The notes beneath the pieces are model-generated. The model was not told where the DNA came from, made no database searches, and saw only the letters and a list, made by a program, of their open reading frames with translations. A stretch of DNA of 64,000 nucleotides from Desulfobulbus sp. GTDB lineage: Bacteria > Desulfobacterota > Desulfobulbia > Desulfobulbales > Desulfobulbaceae. Location of the stretch: assembly GCA_028684915.1 (NCBI GenBank), contig JAQUEZ010000009.1, positions 1 to 64,000 on the forward strand, written 5' to 3'. Positions 27,211 to 37,500 of this stretch are shown here, piece after piece. Both the position numbers and the translations under genes were made by a program. How positions within the stretch are numbered: the first letter of the stretch is position 1; every line of letters starts with the position of its first letter.

Positions 27211-27590
27211 GATTATATCTCCTAGAAAAAAGTATCGCTCTCGCAAAAAGCGGCGAGAACGACGTCCCGTGCTCCCTAAGCCCCTGTTATCATGATTCAG
27301 GGCCTATTGCTTTTTGTTTTTTTTTTGCGAGCTTATAAAAAATATTAATTTTCAATAACCTTCTATATTACCCGCGCACCATTAAAAATCAAGCCTTTTT
27401 AGGAATGAACAAAACGGAAAAATGGATCAACATAGACGCGATAGAGGGTAAAGGGTTATAGCCATGCTCTTTTACTGGCCATTCCTGTCCTGTCGCCAAG
27501 GACCGCTCTTTCTGATCGGCCTTCGTCCGGTGACGAAAAGAGATCGCCCCTCTTAATCAAAAGATGAGGATTTATCTTCGTCCAATGGTT
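27211..27590. other. Intergenic region upstream of rpmB and cdaA
   Basis: About 380 bases of divergent intergenic DNA. It is AT-rich near 27305-27400, with a run of T at about 27310-27330 that may be part of the rpmB promoter region. I see no coding frame or structured RNA that I can name. Confidence 0.4.
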
Positions 27591-27596
27591 GGTTTT

Positions 27597-27605
27597 TGTT
27601 ATAAT
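27597..27605 (+). promoter_or_regulatory. Extended -10 promoter before the cyclase gene
   Basis: TGTTATAAT gives a perfect TATAAT (27600-27605) with the TG extension one base upstream. The -35 position is weak (TTCGTC at 27577-27582, 17-base spacing), which is typical of extended -10 promoters. The leader to the ATG at 27734 would be about 120 bases. Confidence 0.5.
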
Positions 27606-27733
27606 CATCCTTACTCTAGCGCCACCGGATTGCTTATCCACCTTTGTCCGCCCCAAGAGCACATCCGTAAAAGGGGACATCTCACATCCTGTGCGTTTTA
27701 CACCCAAAGCACCAACCCTAAAGGAACCATTCA

Positions 27734-29167
27734 ATGGGGCATTCCATTGCTCTTGCCTATGAGTTTTTTTCCTGGAGAGCTGTCCTCGACATCCTCCTTA
27801 TCAGCGCCGGTCTGTTTTTTTTATACCGAACCCTCCTGCGACTCGGGACATGGAAAATCATGGCGGGCATCCTTCTGGCGCTGGTGGTCTTTATTCTCGC
27901 CAATGCGCTCAGCCTCAAGGGCATAGAGTGGATTTATCAGAACGTGAGCCATGTGGCCGTGTTGGGCCTGATCGTCATTTTTCAACCTGAACTACGCAAA
28001 GTTCTTGAGAAGGCGGTTTCCGTCTCACCCCATCGCCTCAAAGACCAGGACAACGACATCCAAGCCATGATTGCCGAAAGCATGATCAAACTGGCCCAGG
28101 AGCGTTGCGGAGCTATCCTCGTTTTTCCCGGCAAGGAGCCGATCAAAGATAAAATCTCAGGCGGTTACCAACTGAATGCCGTCCCTTCGTTGCCGCTAAT
28201 TCTCAGCATATTTGACTCTAACTCCCCTGGCCACGATGGCGCCGTCATCATTGAAGGAAACCGCCTAACCCAATTTGGGGTTCGCCTGCCGATGTCACAA
28301 TCGACCCGCCTCTCCGAAGAGTATGGCACTCGCCATCATGCCGCCATGGGACTGGCCGAGCAGACCGACGCCCTCACTCTGGTTGTCTCCGAAGAGCGCG
28401 GCAAGGTCTCCATATTCACCAACGGCACCATGGAACCGGCTCTCGACGCCGACGAGATCACCAATGCTATTGTCGAGCACCAGCAGCAAATGGGATTTTT
28501 TCGCCGGGACAGCTCGCCCAGAATCCGCAAAAGGACGCTGTTGCAGGCTGCGGCAAGCGTGGTCATTGCCATCGCTTTCTGGTCGACCCTGATGGTTTCC
28601 CAACGGGAGGTGGTCGAAAGGGTTTTGCCGGTCAATATCGATTACACTTCTCCCGCTGAGGATCTGGTGCTGGTTGGCGATAAGGCAAACGAGGTTAAGC
28701 TGCATATCACCGGCCCCAAGTCGGACATCGACAACTTGGCCATGAATCCACCCAGCGTTAAAATCGACCTTTCCAAGATGGCCAAGGGCACACAGACCAT
28801 CATCATCACCAGTGAAAATATTCGCCTTCCAAAAGGCGTTTCCCTGCTCGACACCTCCCCACAACAGCTCAAACTGACACTGGCGGCAGTGATGGAAAAA
28901 AGCGTGACGATCACCCCGCAGATTATCGGCAAATTGCCCGGCAATCTCAAAATTAAACAGATCACCGTTACCCCGGATTCCGTCCTAGTGAACGTCCCTG
29001 TCACCAGAGAAAGCAAAAATATCGACGAGGTTTTGACCACACCGATCTACCTCGAATCGATATCCACTGACAGCAAGCTCTTCTGTAAGGTTATCGCCCG
29101 CCCCTCCATCCAACCGGTGGGAAAACGCTGGCCGGATGTTGAAGTCTACATCGAGCTCAAGGAATAG
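27734..29167 (+). CDS. cdaA: Diadenylate cyclase CdaA fused to YbbR repeats
   Basis: Makes c-di-AMP from two ATP at the membrane. The 477-residue protein has three N-terminal membrane helices (about 12-85) and a DAC domain (about 100-260) with the DGA motif (D168, in SPGHDGAVII). The usual RHR motif reads RHH (R200-H202, in GTRHHAAMG). A further helix at about 275-292 leads to YbbR-like repeats to the C-terminus (VLPVNIDY, LHITGP, VTRESKNIDEVLTTPI). In many bacteria CdaA and its regulator YbbR/CdaR are separate genes; here they are one polypeptide. Confidence 0.9.
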   Translation: MGHSIALAYEFFSWRAVLDILLISAGLFFLYRTLLRLGTWKIMAGILLALVVFILANALSLKGIEWIYQNVSHVAVLGLIVIFQPELRKVLEKAVSVSPHRLKDQDNDIQAMIAESMIKLAQERCGAILVFPGKEPIKDKISGGYQLNAVPSLPLILSIFDSNSPGHDGAVIIEGNRLTQFGVRLPMSQSTRLSEEYGTRHHAAMGLAEQTDALTLVVSEERGKVSIFTNGTMEPALDADEITNAIVEHQQQMGFFRRDSSPRIRKRTLLQAAASVVIAIAFWSTLMVSQREVVERVLPVNIDYTSPAEDLVLVGDKANEVKLHITGPKSDIDNLAMNPPSVKIDLSKMAKGTQTIIITSENIRLPKGVSLLDTSPQQLKLTLAAVMEKSVTITPQIIGKLPGNLKIKQITVTPDSVLVNVPVTRESKNIDEVLTTPIYLESISTDSKLFCKVIARPSIQPVGKRWPDVEVYIELKE

Positions 29168-29316
29168 CCCGCCGAGTTGCACACATTTGCAACATTCTCG
29201 ATAAAAAAATAATAATTTTGTAACTAAATCCTAACCACCATTCCACCCTCAACCTCCGCCCAACACTAACCTGCTTAAATATCACAACTTTTCCAAGCGT
29301 CTCTCCTAGATTTTTT

Positions 29317-29333
29317 CTGGCACCACATTTGCT
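29317..29333 (+). promoter_or_regulatory. Sigma-54 promoter before the porin gene
   Basis: CTGGCACCACATTTGCT matches the -24/-12 consensus (YTGGCACG, N4, TTGCW) at almost every position, with exactly ten bases between GG (29319-29320) and GC (29331-29332). Transcription would start near 29345 and give a leader of about 120 bases before the porin ATG. Confidence 0.75.
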
Positions 29334-29467
29334 AAAAACGATTAGAGCGAAGGTACAGCTTTGCCCCCAGCGCATACTTCGGCCATTTGGCCTTGGAGTA
29401 CAGCGCTCCGTCAAGCTGCAAAGTTGTTATACATGATGAAGAATTGTTTTTAAAAAAGGAGAGAAGC

Positions 29468-30238
29468 ATGAAACGCATATTTTCCATGGCCGCCCTGGCT
29501 GCATTAACCCTAGCTGGCGCGGCGTCCCAAGCAGAAGCGGCAACTGCCACTGCGGCTGTAGACGTGAACAGCGCCTATGTTTGGCGTGGTTTGACTTTCA
29601 ACGATGGCATGGTTCTGCAACCCAGCATCACCGCAGCTTCAGATAACGGGTTTTCGGTCAATGTCTGGGGAAACTATGACATTAATGATTACGATGGAGC
29701 GGTGGATGAGAATCACTTTTCAGAAGTTGATCTGACTGCATCCTATGCCTTTAAACTTGGTTCTGTCGACACGACAGTAGGCATCGTTGCATATACTTTC
29801 CCCACAACATATCCGGACAATCTGGCCGGTGCAGGAACAGATTACAGCAGTACAGCCGAAATTTTCTTAGGTTTAGGTTATGATCTGGGCCACGGCTTTT
29901 CGATCGCAGGTAATATCTATTATGATGTGGACCAAGTTGACGACTTCTACCTCACAGCTGGCTTGAAATATGCCTACGACATCAACGAAAAGACCTCGTT
30001 AAGCCTTGGTGGCCTTATTAGTTACGCTGGCGAAGACTTCACTGCGTATTACGCAGGTGGAACAGATAGCGGTTTTTTCAACTACATACTGAATGCCTCT
30101 CTAAGCTACAAAGTGACCGATGCTTTCGGCATTGGAGCCAACATTGCCTACACGGATTCGATGGATGACGACGCCCTGCCCGATTCCGCAGTCGACACCA
30201 CGCTTTACGGCGGCGTAAGCCTGTCCTACACCTTCTGA
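29468..30238 (+). CDS. TorF-like outer-membrane beta-barrel porin
   Basis: A 256-residue secreted protein. A signal peptide (MKRIFSMAALAALTLAGAASQAEA) is followed by alternating polar/aromatic beta strands, starting with VDVNSAYVWRGLTFNDG, which is the hallmark of the TorF-type putative porins, and ending with the outer-membrane sorting signal YGGVSLSYTF. Predicted to sit in the outer membrane; its solute is unknown. The ATG at 29468 follows AAGGAGAG. The sigma-54 promoter upstream implies control by an enhancer-binding protein. A strong terminator follows. Confidence 0.85.
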   Translation: MKRIFSMAALAALTLAGAASQAEAATATAAVDVNSAYVWRGLTFNDGMVLQPSITAASDNGFSVNVWGNYDINDYDGAVDENHFSEVDLTASYAFKLGSVDTTVGIVAYTFPTTYPDNLAGAGTDYSSTAEIFLGLGYDLGHGFSIAGNIYYDVDQVDDFYLTAGLKYAYDINEKTSLSLGGLISYAGEDFTAYYAGGTDSGFFNYILNASLSYKVTDAFGIGANIAYTDSMDDDALPDSAVDTTLYGGVSLSYTF

Positions 30239-30253
30239 TTTCCCCTAGCCTCT

Positions 30254-30303
30254 CCCCCTCTCCCCGACTTGGCTTTATGCGTCGGGGAGGGGGTTTTCTT
30301 TTT
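30254..30303 (+). terminator. Intrinsic terminator after the porin gene
   Basis: CTCCCCGAC (30260-30268) pairs with GTCGGGGAG (30281-30289) around a 12-base loop, extended by C-rich/G-rich flanks and followed by a T-rich run (30293-30303). Confidence 0.88.
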
Positions 30304-30559
30304 TCAAACTCCCCACCTGCATACGGGCCACCAACGTGCCCAGCTTTCCAATGCCTTCCTCCATTGCGTCACTCCAGTGCGAGCAACAAGTTAAACGGAT
30401 ACATTTTTTAAACCATCCGCTGCTGCTCGAGATCGTTCCGGGAATAATATAAAGGTTCTGTTCCCTGGCTGCCTGGTACAGACATTCCATCCACCTGCGG
30501 AGCGAAAGCTCCACCCAAAGGATGAAACCGTCCCTGTGGCGCAGTCGACCTCGATCCTT
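30275..30559 (-). pseudogene. C-terminal remnant of a MocR-type regulator
   Basis: The minus strand encodes RDGFILWVEL, CLYQAAREQNLYIIPGT, SSSGWFKKCIRLTC, HWSDAMEEGIGKLGTLVAR. That is the order of motifs at the end of PLP-dependent GntR/MocR regulators (aminotransferase fold). The frame is blocked by an in-frame TGA just upstream (near 30570) and there is no N-terminal HTH or PLP-lysine domain, so only about 90 codons of a family usually near 470 survive. It overlaps the porin terminator. Family assignment is by recollection of the motif pattern. Confidence 0.55.
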
Positions 30560-31020
30560 GGCTAATCAAACGTGCTATGGCATGAAACACTGTATGAGCG
30601 TAACTGGTTTTGCAGCGCTGCCCGCAAGCGGTGTATTATACCAGGACACAACGCCCACCCTTAAGCAACACATCCAAATCACTTGAAAAAAATTACTTGA
30701 CATTACAAAAACGATGCCAGTTAATTGATGCACAACATGCTTATGCGCGGTTGCCATAGGCGCTTCTCCCAACGGAATTGACACCACGGGTGACACAGGG
30801 CAGAGATACCCGGCCTAATCCTGACTAAAGGCGTTAAGCAGGGACAAGGAGCCGGGCAGAAATCAGTTCCCCGGAGATTATTTGCATACCTGGGCAGCCC
30901 TCCCAACGGCAGGAGGCTCGAGACAACATTTCAGGAAATGAAGTTTTTGGCACCCACCATATAAATTGCAGCATTGAGGCTTTATCGCTAACCACTCGCA
31001 TTGTTAGCATCACTTTTTAA
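30560..31020. other. Intergenic region with nested inverted repeats
   Basis: About 460 bases without a convincing gene. Notable pieces are the long-range pair CCCGGC (30809-30814) and GCCGGG (30852-30857) enclosing CCTG/CAGG, a CCTCC/GGAGG hairpin near 30900-30917, and ATTTC/GAAAT near 30930. It is the leader side of the chemoreceptor at 31035. I tested it against the c-di-GMP and Moco riboswitch patterns I know and found no full match. Confidence 0.35.
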
Positions 31021-31034
31021 GGAGGAAGGACATC

Positions 31035-32705
31035 ATGAACTGGTATGTCAATCTCAAAATCGGCAGCAAAATGCTACTGGTTTCCCTGCTGGTACTCCTT
31101 GGCCTGGGTGGCCTGGGTTCTTTTTTCATCGTCCAGATGGGCGAGGTCTATGAAGAGGCCAACTATGGCAACGTGAATAGTGTGCCCAGCCTGGAGGTGA
31201 TGTTCCGTATGCTTGGCGGTGCAAAAGATTTTTATATCGACACCCTTCGCCATATCCAAAATAACGATCTATCCCGCATGACCATGATCGAGGGGTTAAT
31301 CGAGAAGGCTCGACAAACCACAGAAACAGCGATGGGCGATTACGAAAAACTTCTGTCCGACGACACTGATCGGCGGATGTTGAGTGAAGACCGGAGTGCC
31401 TTTAGCGACTTGGTGCGTGCGGAAGAAGAGTTGATCGTTCTTTCCCGCGCCAATAAAAACGAAGAAGCCCGGTTGCTCTTGCGGGAGAAAGGGCTTCCGG
31501 CCCAGGAAAAATTGAGCAAACTTCTCAAAGATCACATCGATTATAATATGCAGCTTGCCAAGAAGGGGAGTGAAGATGCTCGCGATGGATACCAATCCTC
31601 GCGATTGGAAGGCATAATTTCGATTGTCGTGGTCGCCGGAATACTTTTCGTGCTGATGCTTTTGATTGGCCGCTCGATCTCCGGCCCGGTAATCCAAGCC
31701 TCGTCGCTGGCCGAGAAGATGGCCAAAGGTGATTTTACCGCCAAGCTCGATATCCAGCGAAAAGACGAAATCGGTCTGATGACCGGTTCCCTCAATTCTA
31801 TGGTTACGCAACTCAGCTCCATGATCCGCGATATCATTAATGGTGTCGACACGCTTTCCAACTCATCAAGTGACTTGGCGGCTGTCTCCAAACAGCTTTC
31901 GACCGCTGCTCGCGACACCTCGGCAAAGGCAGGGACCGTCTCAGTTGCCACCGAGGAAATGAGCACCAATTTTCAATCGGTTTCCGCAGCCATGGAGCAA
32001 TCCACATCAAACGTCAACATGGTAGCGTCCTCCACCGAGGAAATGACAGCCACAGTTAACGAAATTGCCCAAAATGCAGAAAAGGCACGTTCTATTTCCG
32101 AAGGTGCGGTTCAGCAATCGCGTCGGGCCACAGAGAAAATGACTGTCCTCGGTGCCTCGGCTCGCAAGATCGGCCGGGTTACGGAGACCATCACCGAAAT
32201 CTCCGAACAAACCAATCTCCTCGCCCTCAATGCCACCATTGAAGCGGCCCGAGCCGGTGACGCTGGCAAAGGCTTTGCGGTTGTGGCCAATGAAATCAAA
32301 GAACTGGCACGCCAGACTGCTGCGGCTACGGTGGACATCAAAAATCAGATCAGCGAGATGCAGGAGACAACCTCAACCACTGTAGAGGATATTGAAAAAA
32401 TTTCAGCAGTCATCACTGAAATCAACAACGTCATCAACGGGATTGCCACTGCGGTCGAGGAGCAGTCGGCAGCCTCGGGTGAAATCAGCAATAACATCGC
32501 CCAGGCCTCGCAGGGCATTGCCGAAGTAAATGAAAACGTTGCCCAAGCCACGGTGGTGATTAGTGACATTTCCCGCGATATCGCTGATATTAATCAGCAA
32601 TCGACCCAGGTGGAACAGGGCAGCGACCAGGTGCAGTCCAGCGCTAACGGCCTCTCCGAATTGGCCACGCAGCTCCACGACCTGATCAAACGCTTCAAAG
32701 TCTAA
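31035..32705 (+). CDS. Methyl-accepting chemotaxis protein (4HB sensor)
   Basis: A 556-residue transmembrane chemoreceptor. A first helix (about 13-33), a periplasmic four-helix-bundle sensor (about 35-185) and a second helix (about 192-212) are followed by HAMP (about 212-265) and the cytoplasmic signalling domain. That domain contains the conserved hairpin tip [21 protein letters not shown] and the flank [17 protein letters not shown]. No CheR/CheB-tethering pentapeptide ends the protein (it ends LIKRFKV). The ATG at 31035 follows GGAGGA. It is monocistronic, with its own terminator. Confidence 0.93.
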   Translation: MNWYVNLKIGSKMLLVSLLVLLGLGGLGSFFIVQMGEVYEEANYGNVNSVPSLEVMFRMLGGAKDFYIDTLRHIQNNDLSRMTMIEGLIEKARQTTETAMGDYEKLLSDDTDRRMLSEDRSAFSDLVRAEEELIVLSRANKNEEARLLLREKGLPAQEKLSKLLKDHIDYNMQLAKKGSEDARDGYQSSRLEGIISIVVVAGILFVLMLLIGRSISGPVIQASSLAEKMAKGDFTAKLDIQRKDEIGLMTGSLNSMVTQLSSMIRDIINGVDTLSNSSSDLAAVSKQLSTAARDTSAKAGTVSVATEEMSTNFQSVSAAMEQSTSNVNMVASSTEEMTATVNEIAQNAEKARSISEGAVQQSRRATEKMTVLGASARKIGRVTETITEISEQTNLLALNATIEAARAGDAGKGFAVVANEIKELARQTAAATVDIKNQISEMQETTSTTVEDIEKISAVITEINNVINGIATAVEEQSAASGEISNNIAQASQGIAEVNENVAQATVVISDISRDIADINQQSTQVEQGSDQVQSSANGLSELATQLHDLIKRFKV

Positions 32706-32722
32706 ATCCGCCATTGACGGTG

Positions 32723-32745
32723 AAGGGGCCGACATCGGCCTTTTC
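32723..32745 (+). terminator. Intrinsic terminator after the first chemoreceptor
   Basis: GGCCG (32727-32731) pairs with CGGCC (32736-32740) around ACAT, extended by G-T pairs and followed by TTTT. Confidence 0.6.
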
Positions 32746-32929
32746 CCTGTTGCTCTTCCACCCGGCATCCTGTTGCACAAATAGAGTTCCGCTTGTAGAT
32801 CGATAAAAATTTGTGGTACACTTTGTTAACGAAGCAAAGAGGTTACCGTTTTTTTTAATAGATTGCCCCCCAAACCTCACCCGTGCGGAAATATTTCCGC
32901 CACTTAATTCCCCCTCAGTAAAGGGCTTC

Positions 32930-34591
32930 ATGAACGAGCAACCGGCGCACCCCCCTGACTGGCAACGGCAGCGAATCACCGAACTCGAAGCAGCCTTGGC
33001 TACAGAGCACGCCTGCCGCCACCGGCTCGAACGATTGTTGCAGGTCCACCGACACTTGAGTGAAATCGAACCGGAGCTTGACCTCAGCACCCTACTGCAA
33101 CGGTTGCTCGATCAGGCAGAAACCCTGACCAGCAGTGTTATCGGTTTTTTCCACCTCTTTGCAGAAGATCAGCAGACTATCACGCTTCAGATCTGGTCTG
33201 ACCGGACCCTCAACGTATCATGCCGGGCCCCCTCCTGTGACAGACGCCATTACAACGTCTCCGAGGCTGGAATCTGGGTAGACTGCATCCATGCGCGTCG
33301 GGCAGTAATTCACAATGATTTCTCCTCTCTTTCCCATCGCAAGGGACAGCCCGAGGGCCATGTCGAGGTACAACGTGAACTGGTCGTCCCCATTTTTCGC
33401 AACCAACATATCGTTGCCATCATCGGTGTTGGTAACAAAGAACAGGACTATAATGAAAAGGATATCGAGCAGATCACCATCCTCGGCAACCTCGCCTGGG
33501 ATATCGTCCTGCGAAAACGCGAGGAGAACCGGCTCAAGGAAAGTGCGTCCCGTTTTCGCCGCCTGATCAACGAGATCCCTCTGGTTTCCATCCAAGGATA
33601 CGGCCCGGATGGAACGGTACGTTTTTGGAACCCGGCCTCGGAAAAACTTTACGGTTACAGCCAAGAGGATGCCTTGGGCAAAAGTCTGCTTGAGTTGATC
33701 ATTCCACCGGAAATGCGTTCAGAGGTCGAGGCAGCCATCGCAGCAATGGCAAGAACCGATGAACCCATTGCCCCATCCGAACTCACCTTGATGCGCAAGG
33801 ATGGCTCACTGGTGGAGGTCTTCTCCAGCCATGCACTCATTCGTTCCTACGGTGGTGAGACAGAACTCTTTTGTGTGGATGTGGATTTGAGTGAACGGAA
33901 AAAAATCGAAAAGAACTTAGCCGCTTCCCTTCAAGAAAGGGAGGTATTGCTCAAGGAAGTGCATCACCGGGTAAAAAACAATTTGGCTGCGGTCATCGGC
34001 CTGCTTGATATGCAGGCGCAACTCCCACTGGATGCGGGAACCCGCCAGGTCCTGCTTGAGCTCTCCGGACGCATCCGCTCCATGGCCCTGGCCCACGAGC
34101 ATCTTTATCAGGCCCAGTCCTTGGCCTGTATCAACATTCAGCACTATCTCGAAGCCCTGCTCAGCCACCTCTGCAGCGCCCTCCCTTCACCCCATATCCA
34201 CTTTCAAATCAATGCCCAAGGAATGGAGACCTCCCTTGATCTGGCTATCCCCTGCGGCCTTATCGTCAACGAGTTGGTCACCAATGCAGTCAAATACGCC
34301 TTCCCCGATACGCCGGCAAACCCCAGGGCAAAGCAATGTCGGGTTGAGGTAAGCATGACCCGACAAGAAGGTATCTACACCCTTAAAATTAGTGACAACG
34401 GTATCGGTTTGCCGCCGGATTTCAACGCCAAGCAGACCCAAAGTCTGGGTATGCTGCTGGTACGGATGCTCGGCGAACACCAGCTTGGTGGCCGATGCAA
34501 TTTTGACGGCCACCAAGGCACCACTATGACTCTCACCTTTGCTCCTGGACAGAGACGCCCCCATGAACAAAGCCACACTGCTCATCGTTGA
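32930..34591 (+). CDS. GAF-PAS sensor kinase of the HisKA_2 type
   Basis: A 553-residue soluble kinase. A short coiled coil (about 10-45) leads to a GAF domain (about 45-185, SVIGFFHLF to IAIIGVGNKEQDY), one PAS (about 200-320) and a HisKA_2 dimerisation domain with EVHHRVKNNLAAVIGLL (phospho-acceptor His 345/346). A HATPase follows, with NELVTNAVKYAF and SDNGIGLP. This kinase class often pairs with receivers, and here the next gene begins with one: its ATG lies 29 bases inside this gene's 3' end. The start ATG 32930 follows AAAGGG. Confidence 0.9.
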   Translation: MNEQPAHPPDWQRQRITELEAALATEHACRHRLERLLQVHRHLSEIEPELDLSTLLQRLLDQAETLTSSVIGFFHLFAEDQQTITLQIWSDRTLNVSCRAPSCDRRHYNVSEAGIWVDCIHARRAVIHNDFSSLSHRKGQPEGHVEVQRELVVPIFRNQHIVAIIGVGNKEQDYNEKDIEQITILGNLAWDIVLRKREENRLKESASRFRRLINEIPLVSIQGYGPDGTVRFWNPASEKLYGYSQEDALGKSLLELIIPPEMRSEVEAAIAAMARTDEPIAPSELTLMRKDGSLVEVFSSHALIRSYGGETELFCVDVDLSERKKIEKNLAASLQEREVLLKEVHHRVKNNLAAVIGLLDMQAQLPLDAGTRQVLLELSGRIRSMALAHEHLYQAQSLACINIQHYLEALLSHLCSALPSPHIHFQINAQGMETSLDLAIPCGLIVNELVTNAVKYAFPDTPANPRAKQCRVEVSMTRQEGIYTLKISDNGIGLPPDFNAKQTQSLGMLLVRMLGEHQLGGRCNFDGHQGTTMTLTFAPGQRRPHEQSHTAHR

Positions 34592-37500
34592 AGATGACGG
34601 CATTCTTGCCGCCCACCTGAAAACAACCATCGATCGACTCGGGTTTGCAACCATTGGCCCGGTGGCCACCGGTGAGGAGGCGGTCAGCATAGTCCGGCAA
34701 CAGCCTATTGATCTGATCCTGATGGACATAGAACTGGCCGGGGAACAGAATGGCATTGAAGCGGCGACGGAAATTACCGGCTTCGCCGACATCCCCATTC
34801 TCTTTCTCACCGGTTTTTCCCAGGAACCATTGCTGGAGCAGGCAAAACAGGTTGCACCTTACGGATATCTCATCAAACCAGTGGCGGAACCTGAACTTGC
34901 GGCGGCGGTCACCATGGCCCTGCAACGCCATAAGCTCAATCGTGAGCTGCAAGATAGCCGTGAAGCCCTGGCGCAGAGTGAGGCCAGATATCGTCACCTC
35001 TTTGCCCATTCGCCCCTGGGTATTTTCCGTTGCTCCTTAGACGGAACACTCCTTGAGGCGAACCCCTCCTTGATCAATATTCTCGGATACGAGCCGGCTC
35101 CAGCCGACGCTTTTGCCCCCATTGCGCTGGGAAAACATCTTGATCTTGCACACCAACCCTATCTGGAGTTACTTGGAATCCTCCATAAAGAGGGGACGGT
35201 CCGCAACCATGAGTTGCAGGTCAAAAAACAAGGTGGGGAAAAAGCCTGGATCGCGGTGAGCGCCACCCTCACGCCAATCGGTGGACTTCCCCCAGGCCAA
35301 TCGACAACGGTTATTGATGGATTTGCCGTCGATATTACTGAGAAAAAACGACTAGAACAGGTCCAGAACTTTCTTGCCCAAGCAAGCAGCGGGTACGGGG
35401 ATGCGCCATTTTTCCACGTACTGATTCGTTACCTGGCCGAACACCTGAACATGGATTTTGTCTGTGTGAGCGAATTACAAGATGAGGCCCGATCAGCGCG
35501 CATTGTCGCTGCATGGCGTGATGGGCAGATCATTGATAATTTCACCTACTGCTTGGAGGAGACACCCTGCACGGACACTGTCGACAAGGGAATCTGCTGC
35601 TATCCCGACAAAGTAGCCAAACGCTATCCCAACGCCTCCTTACTGAAGGAGTTTGAGGCGGAAAGTTACCTCGGGAGAACCCTTTTTGATCATACCAGCA
35701 AACCAATGGGTCTGCTGGTAGCTATAGGCCGAGCGCCCTTAACCAACCAAAGACTGGCTGAGGCCCTCCTCCAGATGGTAGCGGGACGAGCGGCAGGCGA
35801 GCTGGAACGACAACTGGCTGAAGAAAAACTCCAAACCACCCTCAAACGATTCCAGATTATGCTGGCCAGTCTCTATCCGGGGGTCCTTGTGGTGAGTGAC
35901 GCCGGACGGGTTGAATTTGTTAATCCGGCGTTTCGCACCCTTTTTGACTTAAACGAGCCGCTGGAACAATTGATCGGCTGCCTGCCGGAAGAGCTTCTGC
36001 AAAAAATGATTCGGGTCGTTCCGGACCCCCCTTCTTTCCTTACCCGGGTTCGGGAAATCCTAGCCACCCGCCAACCGTTTCGCGACGAGGAAATCGCCAT
36101 CAACCAGGATCGCACCTATCAACGCGAGTTTGTGCCCATTGTCATTGACGGCCGCCAATACGGCCGCCTCTGGCTCTATGATGATATTACCAAACGAAGA
36201 AAAGCTGAAGAGGCCCTACGGGAAAGCGAACAGCGACTGCGCAACTACTTCGAACTCGGCCTGATCGGGATGGCCATGCTCTCGATCGATCGTCATTTTC
36301 TCCATTTCAACAACCGATTGAGCGAAATTTTCGGCTATAGTAAGGAAGAGCTGGCCCAGTTAACCTGGAACGATCTCACCCATACAGACGATCTGCCCAA
36401 GGACCTCAGCCGATTCGCGCGCATCCAGCGGCTGGAAACCGATATTTTTCACGCCGAAAAACGCTTCCTCAAGAAAGACGGATCCATCGTTCACGCCGAA
36501 GTGATCCTGCGTTGTGTACGTACACAAGATGGCACCATCGACCATTATGTGGCCATGATTCAAGATATCACCACCCGGAAACTCACTGAAGAAAAGGCTA
36601 AAGCCCTGCGGGCACAGCTGCTGCAGTCACAAAAGCTTGAGGCCATCGGCACCCTGGCAGGCGGTATTGCCCATGATTTCAACAACATCCTTGCAGCTGT
36701 CATCGGGTACACCGATATGGCCAAGGAATTGACCGAGCAAGGATCGCCTCTTGCCAAAGATCTGGATCAGGTGCTCAAGGCTGGGCACCGTGCCAAGGAT
36801 CTGGTGCGGCAGATCCTGGTCTTCAGTCGCCAGAGTGAGACAGAACCGATCAATCTCTTACCGGTCAACATCGTTAAAGAGGTGGTCAAATTATTGCGTC
36901 CCACGCTACCGAGCACCATCGCCATTGAGCAAAAGATATCCCCCAAGGCCGGCCCTATTCGTATTGATCCGACCCAACTCCATCAAATCCTGATGAACCT
37001 CTGCACCAATGCCTACCACGCTATGGAGGAATCCGGAGGCATCCTGACCATCGACCTGCAAAACATCACCTTTACGGCTCAGGATCTCCCCAACACCCTC
37101 CACGCCAAACCCGGTGCCTATGTGGAACTGGTGGTCGGCGACACCGGCGCGGGCATCCCCGCCTCAATCCGCGACCGTATCTTCGACCCCTTCTTCACCA
37201 CCAAGGAACTTGGGAAAGGGACCGGCATGGGACTTTCCATCGTCCATGGAATCGTCACGGGGTACAACGGATTCATCAGCCTCAAAAGCACCCCTGGAGA
37301 AGGCACGGAGTTCCGGATCTACCTGCCGCTGGCCACTCAAACTGTGGAGAATGAGGAGCAAGAGAATGAACCTGTCCCCCAGGGAAGCGAACATATTCTC
37401 TTTGTCGATGACGAAGAGGTGCTGGCAGAAATGGTACAGAGCATGCTCGAACGGCTGGGATACCGAGTCACCGTGCGCACCAGCAGCCTGGAGGCCCTGA

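Noticed and set aside
30950..30985. Possible sigma-54 promoter (TTGGCACC ... TTGCAG) before the chemoreceptor at 31035
   Set aside because: GG and GC are 17 bases apart rather than ten, so it does not fit the -24/-12 spacing.
30700..31020. Riboswitch (c-di-GMP or Moco type) in the chemoreceptor leader
   Set aside because: Only generic hairpins are present; the conserved cores of those classes are not found.
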